Source: Planctomycetota bacterium (lineage in GTDB: Bacteria > Planctomycetota > Phycisphaerae > WQYP01 > JAJZKY01). From it: DNA of 6,196 nucleotides. A program made the position numbers and the translations under genes. Below are positions 1 to 6,196 of this stretch, piece by piece (the stretch's first letter is position 1; the number at the start of each line of letters is the position of its first letter). The stretch spans positions 1 to 6,196 of the forward strand of contig JAJZKY010000299.1 of NCBI GenBank assembly GCA_021803885.1, in the 5' to 3' direction. The notes below the pieces were generated by a model. That model was not told the DNA's origin, did no database searches, and saw only the letters and a list, made by a program, of their open reading frames with translations.

Positions 1-183
1 ACGGTGAGATTGAGGCACAACAAGACACGCAACAACGCCAGTCGTGCGGCTTGCCTGGCGATGATCTACAAGCTTGGCCGGGTTGCCGAGCGGGGATTTC
101 AGCGGCTTAATGGATCGGAATTACTGCCGGATGTCGTCGCTGGAATTATCTACGAAGATGGAGTTAAAAAATCCGCCGCCTGA
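1..183 (+). CDS. IS256/Mutator-like transposase, C-terminal fragment (5' end outside window)
   Basis: Frame 1 is open from the left edge to a TGA at 181-183 and gives 60 residues. The reading begins with RLRHNKTRNNASRAACLAMI and ends with GIIYEDGVKKSAA. The pattern is a basic segment, then a helix of the type 'ACLAMIYKLGRVAERGFQRLNG', then a 'LLPDVVAGIIYEDG' tail. From memory this is how many bacterial IS256 (Mutator, DDE) transposases end, with a tract such as 'SR..ALAM.FKL...A...WR.L.G....P.V..GV.F.DG'. The catalytic DDE residues lie upstream and are not in the window, so activity cannot be judged. An inverted-repeat-like sequence directly after the stop supports an element end. The family call rests on recognition of the C-terminal pattern only; another transposase family is possible. 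Confidence 0.6.
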   Translation, partial: TVRLRHNKTRNNASRAACLAMIYKLGRVAERGFQRLNGSELLPDVVAGIIYEDGVKKSAA

Positions 184-185
184 TT

Positions 186-215
186 GCCCCGATCCACAAC
201 ATTTGACAGTAGCCC
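186..215 (+). repeat. Probable right terminal inverted repeat of the IS256-like element
   Basis: Three bases after the transposase stop comes a stretch containing GATCCACAACATTTGACAGT (191-210), ending in AGCCC at 211-215. A GTTGTGGAT-type core followed by a TTGACA-type tract, read here in its reverse orientation, is a pattern I associate with the ends of bacterial IS256-like elements. The outer boundary is placed at about 215, because the sequence then changes to an unrelated degraded coding stretch. The left inverted repeat and the target duplication lie outside the window, so the exact boundary is not confirmed. Confidence 0.5.
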
Positions 216-431
216 ATTCTGCTTTGCGGACTGGGCCTGCTGGCCCGGAGTCGTTGTCGTCCGAGTTGCTGGACGGCCTCGTCCAAAAACGACTGCAGCA
301 TCTTCACGATTGGCCGCATCATGCTGGATAAGCTCAGATGCACCGCCGAGGAAGCTTTTCACAAGCTCGTCAACGCAAGTCTCGGGGACGTGCCCAATTT
401 CGCCACCTTCACCCCGCAGATGCCGTCATGA
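213..431 (+). pseudogene. Degenerate ORF remnant with ANTAR-like C-terminal segment, cut at the IS boundary
   Basis: Frame 3 is open from the IS end (213) to a TGA at 429-431. Its central part, about 309-380, reads IGRIMLDKLRCTAEEAFHKL followed by VNAS. This resembles the helical part of ANTAR domains, in which 'I..A.GILM.....T.EEAF..L...S' is typical. ANTAR domains bind paired RNA hairpins and act as antiterminators, usually downstream of a receiver or GAF domain. The upstream residues in the same frame (CGLGLLARSRCRPSCWTASS) look like noise, whereas frame 2 over 242-286 reads more protein-like (SSELLDGLVQKR). A frameshift near 287-305 is therefore possible. The final ANTAR helix is replaced by GDVPNFATFTPQMPS. 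No start codon with a convincing ribosome site is present. I infer a truncated relic left beside the insertion; chance similarity is a real alternative. Confidence 0.3.
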
Positions 432-460
432 AACTGGGTAGGAGTCAGTGACTGAAGGTA

Positions 461-489
461 TTTTCATCTCCGCTCTTGTTACTTATACT
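461..489 (+). promoter_or_regulatory. Candidate sigma70-type promoter for the GH78 gene
   Basis: TTTTCA at 461-466 (four of six matches to TTGACA) and TATACT at 484-489 (five of six matches to TATAAT) are separated by 17 bases. They sit in the AT-richer gap upstream of the gene starting at 528, which would leave a leader of about 30 bases. The spacing is ideal but the -35 box is weak, and the consensus used by this organism is unknown. Confidence 0.35.
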
Positions 490-514
490 GCAAGGAGAAT
501 CGCGTCTTGATTGC

Positions 515-518
515 AGGA
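515..518 (+). promoter_or_regulatory. Ribosome binding site for the GH78 gene
   Basis: AGGA at 515-518 lies nine bases before the ATG at 528 and supports that start. A stronger AAGGAG at 492-497 is 30 bases from the ATG, too far to serve it directly. That site instead precedes a TTG at 507, in frame with the gene, that runs only five codons to a TAG at 522-524, so it cannot extend the protein. Confidence 0.45.
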
Positions 519-527
519 TATTAGACG

Positions 528-3500
528 ATGGATCATGCTCGTAAAAAAAAGTTGAAGGTTGGCCATTCAAGTCGTGAGGTTGACGTTGGCGCCGGAATCA
601 ACCGGCGGGAAATGGTGGCTTCGACGGTAACATCGCTGGCACTCTTAGGTGCGGGTGCGGTGTCATCCAGTGGTCGTTCGGGTAAAAAGAATGGCGCAGT
701 CTCCGGGCGGCACCGTATCACTCCCGTCGATCTTCGATGTGAACATTTAGTCGAGCCCTTGGGCGTAGATAATCATCATCCCCGACTTGCCTGGCATTTT
801 CCTCCGACTCAGGCCTCCGGACGAAACGCACCGATCACAAGCTGGCATGTGCAGGTGGCGACAGCGGTATCCAGGTTTTCGCGCCCGGACCTCTGGGACT
901 CCGGCTGGCGCACAGGCAGTGAAATGGCAACACTTTACGAAGGCCGCCCGCTTGAGACCTTGCAGACTTGTTTTTGGCGTGTTCGGGGACGGGATGCTGA
1001 GGGGACTCTCCATCCCTGGAGCCGACCGGCCTCCTGGACAACGGGTTTCTTTTCGCGTTCAGACTGGAAAGCAAAATGGATCACGGATGCACTGATCTCA
1101 GAACCGGAAAATTTTCCGCGTGTACCGATTCATTGCTACCGAAGTCAGATTGCCCATCGACCTGACCAGGAAAAATGGATTGAGGTGGATTTAGGCCGCG
1201 AGGTTAATATCGATGCCATTCGACTGGTGCCCAGTCGCCCCGCCTTTCTGCCGCCCGACTATCGATCCTTCTTGTATCCCGTAAGGTTTTATGTCGAAGC
1301 TCTCGATCAAAACCACAATCTTGTCCGCCGGATTGTCGACCAGACTCACGCCGATGTGCCCTCCCCTCGGCCCCCCATCATGAAGCCGACGCTCTACCGA
1401 TTCCCCCCGACACGGGCCAGATTGGTACGCATCGTGGTGACGCAGTTGGCCCACTGGGATTGTGATTACTGGGCGTTCTCTCTCGGCGGCATTGAGATAT
1501 TCCGCGGAAAAAAGAATGTGGCGTTGGGGGCGGCGGTACGATGCCTGGATTCCGTCGAGACGGGTGATATCTCCAGACACTACCTGACCAAACCGGGTAA
1601 TAAGGTCAGCTTTCACCCCTATCCGCCCGGCATCAAGCCCCGTCCGGAGGACTTTCTTGCATCGCCGGAGTGCTGGAACATCCTGCCGCCACAGAAACTT
1701 CTGGTCGATGTCCCCGGCGTTCCCGAGGGGCATACCGTCATTCGCGTGCCGATGCTGCGGAGGGAATTTGATATTCCCGGCCCGATCAGGCGTGCATGGC
1801 TGCTGATCACAGCCCGGGGATTTCATGAAACATATATTAACGGACAGCGGGTATCGGAGTCACGTCTGGCGCCCGGATTTACCCAGTTCAATAAACGGGT
1901 TCTCTATGATATGCATGATGTGACCGACCTGCTGCATCCGGGCCGGAACGGTATCGCCGCACTCCTTGCCTACGGCTGGTATAGCGGACACATGAACCTC
2001 TACAACATGTGTTACATATTCGGCAATGTACCGAAATTGCTGGCGCAACTTGAGATTGAACTTGCCGACGGCAGGCGCCTGAGAGTGGTATCCGATGAGC
2101 AATGGCGATCATCGCTGGATGGTCCGATACGCTACAGCGATCTGCTCGGAGGTGAATGTCAAGATCTTCGCCGAAGCGACCCCGGATGGACCAAGGCCGG
2201 TTTTGATGATTCCACATGGAAATACGTGCGGGGGATTGACCTGAGTGTCGACAATGCGGAAATTTCATGGCATCTTTGTCAGTCGGCACTCAAGCAGCCG
2301 GGATTGCGGGCGAAACGTCGTCTCGCGTTGGCCGATGGTACGTGGCTCTTTGATTTTGGCCAGGAGATAGCCGGTCACTGTCGGCTCACAACGGCCGGTT
2401 CGTCCGGCACTCACATCACACTTCATCACGCGGAGTGTCTCACGCCCGACGGGGCCATTGATCGGGCCAATCTCTGGGACGCGCTGCAGCGAGATGATGT
2501 TTATCTCAAGGGTGGTGAGTCGGAAACTTTCCAGCCGCAGTTTACCTATCACGGGTTTCGCTACGTCGTGGCGAGCGGATTGCCTCGACCGCCGGTCGCC
2601 GACACACTCGTTGCCGTTCCCGTCCGCACGGATGTCAGGACCGTGGGCGAGTTCCGCTGTTCCAATCCGCTTTGGAATAAGCTCATGGAGGCGGTCCGCT
2701 GGACGCAGTGGAATCTCCTCTTCGACGTACCGGCCGGTTGTGCCGCACGGGCCGAGAGGCTGGCCTGGATGGGGGACATCCGTGACTGCGTCCCAACCGC
2801 GCTGATGAATATGGATACGGCCGCATTTTTCAGTAAATATCTCCAGGATGCTCGCGATTCCCAGCTCTCCACAGGGCAATTCTGTGATATCACTCCCCAT
2901 GCTCAACTTCGCGGCTCATCCATCTGTGCAGGATCTCCCGGCTGGGCCGATGCGGGGGTCACCATGGCATGGGATTTATACATGGCCACCGGCGACGCGA
3001 TGTTGCTGGATCGACATTTCACCGCCATGACGCGATGGGTAGATTTTGTTCATCAGCATAATCCTGATCTGCTCTGGCTCAATCAACTTGGCATGAATTG
3101 GGGTGATTGGATGGGCCCCGGAAGCCCGGTCACACCCAAAGTTCTTGCGGCGACGGCCTACTTCGCTCACAGTGCTGATCTGACCGGAAAAGCGGCGGCA
3201 ATCCTGGGCCGGCGACTTGATGCAGAAAAATATCATGAACTCTATCGAGGAATTTGCCGTGCCTTTGTCCGGCGATGGGTGAAAGCCGATGGAGCTATTG
3301 ATGGCGACGCGCAGGGTTCCTATGCTCTGGCCCTGCAGTTTGAACTTCTTCCCGCCGATTTAATTGCCCCTGCGATGGATCATTTGAAGGGTGCCATCAG
3401 GCGCAATCATGGTCATCTGACCACAGGATATCTGAGCACCCGCGCTTTGGTGCAGGCTCTTTCACGATTCGGTGGACATGAGGTTGCGAGTCGAATGATC

Positions 3501-3998
3501 AACCAGGTTACCCGTCCGTCGTGGGGTTATATGGTCAATACCATCGGCACCACATTCTGGGAATCTTTTGATGCTTATATAAAAGGTCAGGTAGTCACGC
3601 TCTCACTATGTCACTGGGCATGGAGTTCAATCGGAGAGTGGTTCTGGCGGTACGTCGCGGGAATCAGTCCGGTTGAGCAGCGGGCGGGTTGGCGTGAGTT
3701 TCTGGTCGAACCTCGCCCTACGCCGGAAGTCAGGTGGTGCGAGGCACAGTACCAATCACCCGCTGGCCAAATTGATCTGAAATGGCAGGCAAAGGGGAAA
3801 GAGTTGGCCGTGCAACTTGGAGTACCGTTGAATGCAACCGCGGTTGTTAAATTACCCGTCCATCATAATTCGCGTTTGATCCTCAATGGGCGGCCGATGT
3901 CCGCCGAGACAGTTAACAAAATGGCTTCGTACAATGGGGGTGCCGGAGGAATTCGTCTGGCGGGCGGACGCTACACCATATCGTTCCTGGAACGGTAG
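528..3998 (+). CDS. Exported alpha-L-rhamnosidase-type glycoside hydrolase, family GH78, with discoidin-like insert
   Basis: This 1156-residue protein is predicted to remove terminal alpha-L-rhamnose from polysaccharides or glycosides by inversion, outside the cytoplasm. The N-terminus has a long basic region, an RR pair at 26-27 (INRREMV) and a hydrophobic stretch at about 30-45, which suggests a Tat leader. Domains in order: an Ig-like rhamnosidase N-terminal domain (about 64-183, ending at WKAKWIT); an insert (about 185-400) whose first half resembles a discoidin/F5-8 type C fold (WIEVDLG at 217-223); the lectin-like N domain (about 405-560, with GPIRYSDLLGGE); a beta-sandwich (about 590-700); the (alpha/alpha)6 barrel (about 705-1045); and a C-terminal beta domain (about 1046-1156). 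The predicted general acid is E743 (ARAERLAWMGD) and the predicted base is E1012 (TTFWESFD), with H1029 in SLCHWAWSSIGEW. The usual DCPQRDER.GW.GD loop reads GCAARAERLAWMGD, so substrate preference or activity may differ. The length is at the upper end for GH78 because of the insert. ATG 528 is chosen because the next methionine (612) would discard the RR motif. Confidence 0.92.
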   Translation: MDHARKKKLKVGHSSREVDVGAGINRREMVASTVTSLALLGAGAVSSSGRSGKKNGAVSGRHRITPVDLRCEHLVEPLGVDNHHPRLAWHFPPTQASGRNAPITSWHVQVATAVSRFSRPDLWDSGWRTGSEMATLYEGRPLETLQTCFWRVRGRDAEGTLHPWSRPASWTTGFFSRSDWKAKWITDALISEPENFPRVPIHCYRSQIAHRPDQEKWIEVDLGREVNIDAIRLVPSRPAFLPPDYRSFLYPVRFYVEALDQNHNLVRRIVDQTHADVPSPRPPIMKPTLYRFPPTRARLVRIVVTQLAHWDCDYWAFSLGGIEIFRGKKNVALGAAVRCLDSVETGDISRHYLTKPGNKVSFHPYPPGIKPRPEDFLASPECWNILPPQKLLVDVPGVPEGHTVIRVPMLRREFDIPGPIRRAWLLITARGFHETYINGQRVSESRLAPGFTQFNKRVLYDMHDVTDLLHPGRNGIAALLAYGWYSGHMNLYNMCYIFGNVPKLLAQLEIELADGRRLRVVSDEQWRSSLDGPIRYSDLLGGECQDLRRSDPGWTKAGFDDSTWKYVRGIDLSVDNAEISWHLCQSALKQPGLRAKRRLALADGTWLFDFGQEIAGHCRLTTAGSSGTHITLHHAECLTPDGAIDRANLWDALQRDDVYLKGGESETFQPQFTYHGFRYVVASGLPRPPVADTLVAVPVRTDVRTVGEFRCSNPLWNKLMEAVRWTQWNLLFDVPAGCAARAERLAWMGDIRDCVPTALMNMDTAAFFSKYLQDARDSQLSTGQFCDITPHAQLRGSSICAGSPGWADAGVTMAWDLYMATGDAMLLDRHFTAMTRWVDFVHQHNPDLLWLNQLGMNWGDWMGPGSPVTPKVLAATAYFAHSADLTGKAAAILGRRLDAEKYHELYRGICRAFVRRWVKADGAIDGDAQGSYALALQFELLPADLIAPAMDHLKGAIRRNHGHLTTGYLSTRALVQALSRFGGHEVASRMINQVTRPSWGYMVNTIGTTFWESFDAYIKGQVVTLSLCHWAWSSIGEWFWRYVAGISPVEQRAGWREFLVEPRPTPEVRWCEAQYQSPAGQIDLKWQAKGKELAVQLGVPLNATAVVKLPVHHNSRLILNGRPMSAETVNKMASYNGGAGGIRLAGGRYTISFLER
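1077..1727 (+). other. Discoidin-like insert within the GH78 protein (residues about 184-400)
   Basis: In ordinary GH78 proteins the W.A.WI motif that closes the first Ig-like domain is followed shortly by the P.LRREF strand of the next domain. Here those two landmarks (KAKWIT near residue 181 and PMLRREF near 408) are more than 200 residues apart. Residues about 213-328 read like a discoidin/F5-8 type C fold: KWIEVDLGREVNIDAIRLVP, later a FYVEAL strand, then TRARLVRIVVTQL and a closing GGIEIF. Residues 329-336 (KNVALGAA) resemble the opening strand of a second discoidin unit, but no second unit follows recognisably. Such folds often bind carbohydrate, so a substrate-binding role is inferred rather than shown. 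Confidence 0.6.
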
Positions 3999-4164
3999 TG
4001 AATCGTTGTCCCATTAATATCGCGGGGATATCGATTATGATCTGGCCGTGGCCGATACTCTGCCATTTGACGCATGCTTATCTCGGTAATCTTGCGCTCG
4101 TGTCTGAGCAGCGCGTCTCAAATGTTCCGCACGGTGCACAGTATGCTCGGAAGAATGACGATTG

Positions 4165-4170
4165 AAGAGG
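4165..4170 (+). promoter_or_regulatory. Ribosome binding site for the GH63/MGH1-like gene
   Basis: AAGAGG lies six bases before the ATG at 4177. This decides between that start and the in-frame ATG ATG pair at 4198-4203, which has only a GCCACGG stretch upstream and no convincing Shine-Dalgarno sequence. All three starts would keep the signal peptide core. Confidence 0.6.
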
Positions 4171-4176
4171 ATCTTT

Positions 4177-6196
4177 ATGATACGGATTTTGCCACGGATG
4201 ATGTCAAACAGACACGCAAGCCTCTGCTGTCTATCAACCCCCGGATCAATAAATTTACGGTTGCTGTTCATTCTTCTCTTCATACCCATGACGATCATCG
4301 TTGGCGTGGGATCGGTTCAGGCGGAGGGGGGCAAATCTCCCACTCTGATGGGCCCCTTCTATACCAACGATCCCGAAGGTCTGGTAATACTGCCTGATCC
4401 CGCGTCTCCGCATCCGGTGGCGTACAATCTGAGCATCGGATGGGTGAATCATGGTCGTTATATCCACGGTTACCGCGGAGTCGCGAGATACCAATGGCAT
4501 CTCGGGGCAATGTGCTGGGGGCGTACATCGGGTATCAGCCGGATGTACTGGTTCATGGATCACAGTAATACGTTGCATCTCAGTTGGCAGAGAATCAAAG
4601 GGACTTCCACAGCGGTGGCATCACTCACGGCGCAAAAACCCGCCAAAGTCGTTCTGGAGTGTTATCCCGCCTGGCCCGGCTACGGCGCCAGATATCGCAT
4701 TCTCCATGGACGAATCAGCGGCCGACCGCGTGAAGGCGGGGGATCCGCGCCTGAATTTATTCTCCGTGCGGATGAAAACGCCGACGAAGCCATTACAGCA
4801 TCCACGGCCGGGTCTTTTGCCAAGGGTGTACTCGGTGGCGGTACCGATGCCAAATCCGGACGATATGCAGGTCTGGTTTTTAATCTGGTTCCCGGACATC
4901 CGCTCACATTTCTGGCGGCGTTGCGACCGGTCAGAACTGGCGTGTTATCGGTGGCTCGCCGGGTGATTCGCAGCGGATGGAAAATGTACGCGATGCATCG
5001 GCCCCGAGCCTCCGGTGATTGGGGAAATTTCATCTCACCAATCTCGTCAGCGGCCAATGAAAGTGTTGTCTATGTCCCCTCGCTGCGGAATCTTTCCGCC
5101 ACCGTTGTCCGAGGTTGGTGCCTGCCCGACCGCTGTGTCATATTTGAGTGGGACTCCTTCTTTAATTCGGTGTTACTCTCCATCAATAGTCGCGATGTTT
5201 CGCCTTGGCTGTCGCGTCGTCAATTGGCAGGGACGTTTCACTTTCAGGCGCCAAACGGGTTGATATGCAATTTTTCCAACTGGCTGGGGCGTAAACGCCC
5301 GGATTCGGATGATCGGAGTGAACCGCCCGTCGCCGCCATGTGCGTATGGCAGGATTACCAGCGGTGGCCCAGTAAAAACCTGCTGCGTGAATGTTACAAG
5401 CCGCTTGTCAGATATCATCATTGGTGGTTCGCCATTAATCCGGAGACACACCTGCCTTATCGGGATGGTAATCGCGACGGACTTTTGGAGTGGGGTTCGG
5501 ATGATAATCACGTAAATTACAGACTTCACTGGCAGTACGCCCGCTATGAAAGCGGCATGGACGATACGCCCATGTATCTTCCATCGAAAGTGCGCATGAT
5601 GGCCTCCTCAGATACTTATGACGTTGACGATGTGGGGCTGAATTCGCTTTGGGCAGCCGATGCGATGTATCTCGCAAAGATTGCAACGGTTCTCGGGCAT
5701 CATAACGCCGCTGCTCATTACACGGCGGAGTGGAAATCGATGGGGGCCCGTATCAACACCCTGCTCTGGAGCCATAAGCTCGGAATGTACTGCAATCGTT
5801 ACTGGTCTCGGGGCAACGGTCATCATCTTCTTTCACGGATATGGTCACCCACTAATTTTTATCCGATGATTGCTGAAATCCCGGATGCAAACCGGGCCGG
5901 GCGGATGCTGGCCGTCATGTTGAATAAAAAATACTTCTGGGGCAGGTGGGTTATTCCCACGATTTCGCGAAATACGCCCTACTACAGGCATCAGGAGTAT
6001 TGGAGGGGAGATATCTGGGGCCCCACCAACTATCTTGTCTTTCAGGGGTTGCTTCATGATGCACCGGCATCCGTGATTCACGCATACGCCCGCAAAAGTG
6101 TCCGGCTTTTCATGCGGAACTGGAACCGTACCGGCATCTGGAGCGAAAACTATCTCGCAACCACCGGCATCGCATCCCATGATCGGCATTACAGTT
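4177..6196 (+). CDS. Exported GH63/mannosylglycerate-hydrolase (MGH1)-like glycoside hydrolase, 3' end outside window
   Basis: Frame 1 is open from a TGA at 4156-4158 to the right edge, giving 673 residues from ATG 4177 with no stop. Residues 28-49 (LRLLFILLFIPMTIIVGVG, then SVQA) form a Sec signal peptide with a likely cut after A49 (V-Q-A). Residues about 55-300 form an N-terminal beta-rich domain that I recognise only by position. From about 320 the (alpha/alpha)6 barrel has the motifs of the YgjK/MGH1 branch of GH63: FEWDSFFNSV (323-332), a DDRSEPPVAAMCVW tract (378-391), GLLEWGSDDN (435-444), ESGMDDTPMY (458-467), LNSLWAADAMYLAKIA (488-503), YWRGDIWGPTNYLV (608-621) and WSENYLATTG (655-664). 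By analogy with YgjK, D462 would be the general acid and E657 the general base, so the enzyme looks intact. It should hydrolyse an alpha-linked gluco or manno residue by inversion; the exact bond is unknown. By family length I estimate a few tens of residues missing at the end. It follows the GH78 gene by 178 bases on the same strand, so it could share an operon or have its own promoter. Confidence 0.88.
   Translation, partial: MIRILPRMMSNRHASLCCLSTPGSINLRLLFILLFIPMTIIVGVGSVQAEGGKSPTLMGPFYTNDPEGLVILPDPASPHPVAYNLSIGWVNHGRYIHGYRGVARYQWHLGAMCWGRTSGISRMYWFMDHSNTLHLSWQRIKGTSTAVASLTAQKPAKVVLECYPAWPGYGARYRILHGRISGRPREGGGSAPEFILRADENADEAITASTAGSFAKGVLGGGTDAKSGRYAGLVFNLVPGHPLTFLAALRPVRTGVLSVARRVIRSGWKMYAMHRPRASGDWGNFISPISSAANESVVYVPSLRNLSATVVRGWCLPDRCVIFEWDSFFNSVLLSINSRDVSPWLSRRQLAGTFHFQAPNGLICNFSNWLGRKRPDSDDRSEPPVAAMCVWQDYQRWPSKNLLRECYKPLVRYHHWWFAINPETHLPYRDGNRDGLLEWGSDDNHVNYRLHWQYARYESGMDDTPMYLPSKVRMMASSDTYDVDDVGLNSLWAADAMYLAKIATVLGHHNAAAHYTAEWKSMGARINTLLWSHKLGMYCNRYWSRGNGHHLLSRIWSPTNFYPMIAEIPDANRAGRMLAVMLNKKYFWGRWVIPTISRNTPYYRHQEYWRGDIWGPTNYLVFQGLLHDAPASVIHAYARKSVRLFMRNWNRTGIWSENYLATTGIASHDRHYS

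Noticed and set aside
1191..1826. A 211-codon open frame on the - strand opposite the GH78 gene
   Set aside because: It lies wholly within the GH78 coding region, shows no recognisable motif, and is the usual antisense shadow of a GC-rich gene.
2265..2906. A 213-codon open frame on the - strand opposite the GH78 barrel
   Set aside because: The + strand here encodes the conserved catalytic region of GH78. The antisense translation has no domain-like features.
4014..4041. Possible second promoter in the intergenic gap (TTAATA at 4014-4019, TATGAT at 4036-4041, 16-base spacer)
   Set aside because: The -35 match is weak and nothing else supports it, so it is too uncertain to list. A separate promoter for the second gene remains possible.
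4041..4057. Small dyad (ATCTGGCC-GT-GGCCGAT) after the GH78 stop, considered as a terminator
   Set aside because: The loop would be too short without breaking the stem, and no T-run follows. It is not a credible intrinsic terminator.
4074..4397. A 107-codon + strand frame covering the intergenic gap and the start of the second enzyme
   Set aside because: It overlaps the signal peptide of the GH63-like protein in another frame, has no ribosome site at its ATG, and its translation has no recognisable features.
4451..4966. A 171-codon + strand frame inside the GH63-like gene
   Set aside because: It is out of frame with the continuous 673-codon reading, which carries clear family motifs downstream. 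This one is a shadow.
1..6196. Search by eye for CRISPR arrays, tRNA or rRNA genes and tandem repeats
   Set aside because: No regularly spaced repeats, tRNA-like cloverleaf landmarks or rRNA-like tracts were seen on either strand.

Overview
The window reads as an accessory carbohydrate-degradation locus from a heterotrophic bacterium of moderately high GC content (roughly mid-50s percent by eye). Two large exported glycoside hydrolases lie in tandem on the + strand, and the left edge carries the end of an insertion sequence. The lineage cannot be fixed from this sequence. A large GH78 enzyme with a twin-arginine leader, beside a GH63/MGH1-like enzyme, would fit the Planctomycetota-Verrucomicrobiota-Lentisphaerota group, but that is an inference from gene style and not a demonstrated match.

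Layout. Positions 1-183 hold the last 60 codons of a transposase resembling the IS256/Mutator family. It is followed at about 186-215 by what looks like the right terminal inverted repeat of the element. From about 216 to 431 there is a degraded coding remnant whose middle resembles the helical end of an ANTAR RNA-binding domain. Positions 432-527 are non-coding upstream sequence with a plausible promoter (461-489) and a ribosome binding site. Positions 528-3998 encode a complete 1156-residue alpha-L-rhamnosidase-type protein (GH78). It has a Tat-like leader, a large insert containing a discoidin-like segment, and an altered version of the family's catalytic signature. After a 178-base gap, a second gene starts at 4177 and remains open to the right edge (673 codons seen). 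It is a GH63/mannosylglycerate-hydrolase-like (alpha/alpha)6-barrel enzyme with a Sec signal peptide, and both predicted catalytic acids are present.

How they may work together. Both proteins appear to be exported, one by a Tat-like route and one by Sec, and both belong to inverting (alpha/alpha)6-barrel glycosidase families. The simplest reading is stepwise removal of terminal alpha-linked sugars (rhamnose, then an alpha-gluco or alpha-manno configured residue) from an extracellular polysaccharide or glycoside. The actual substrate cannot be told from this window. No transporter, sensor or sulfatase is visible here. No radically new system is apparent. The most unusual points are the rewritten GH78 catalytic loop and the roughly 200-residue insert in the same protein.
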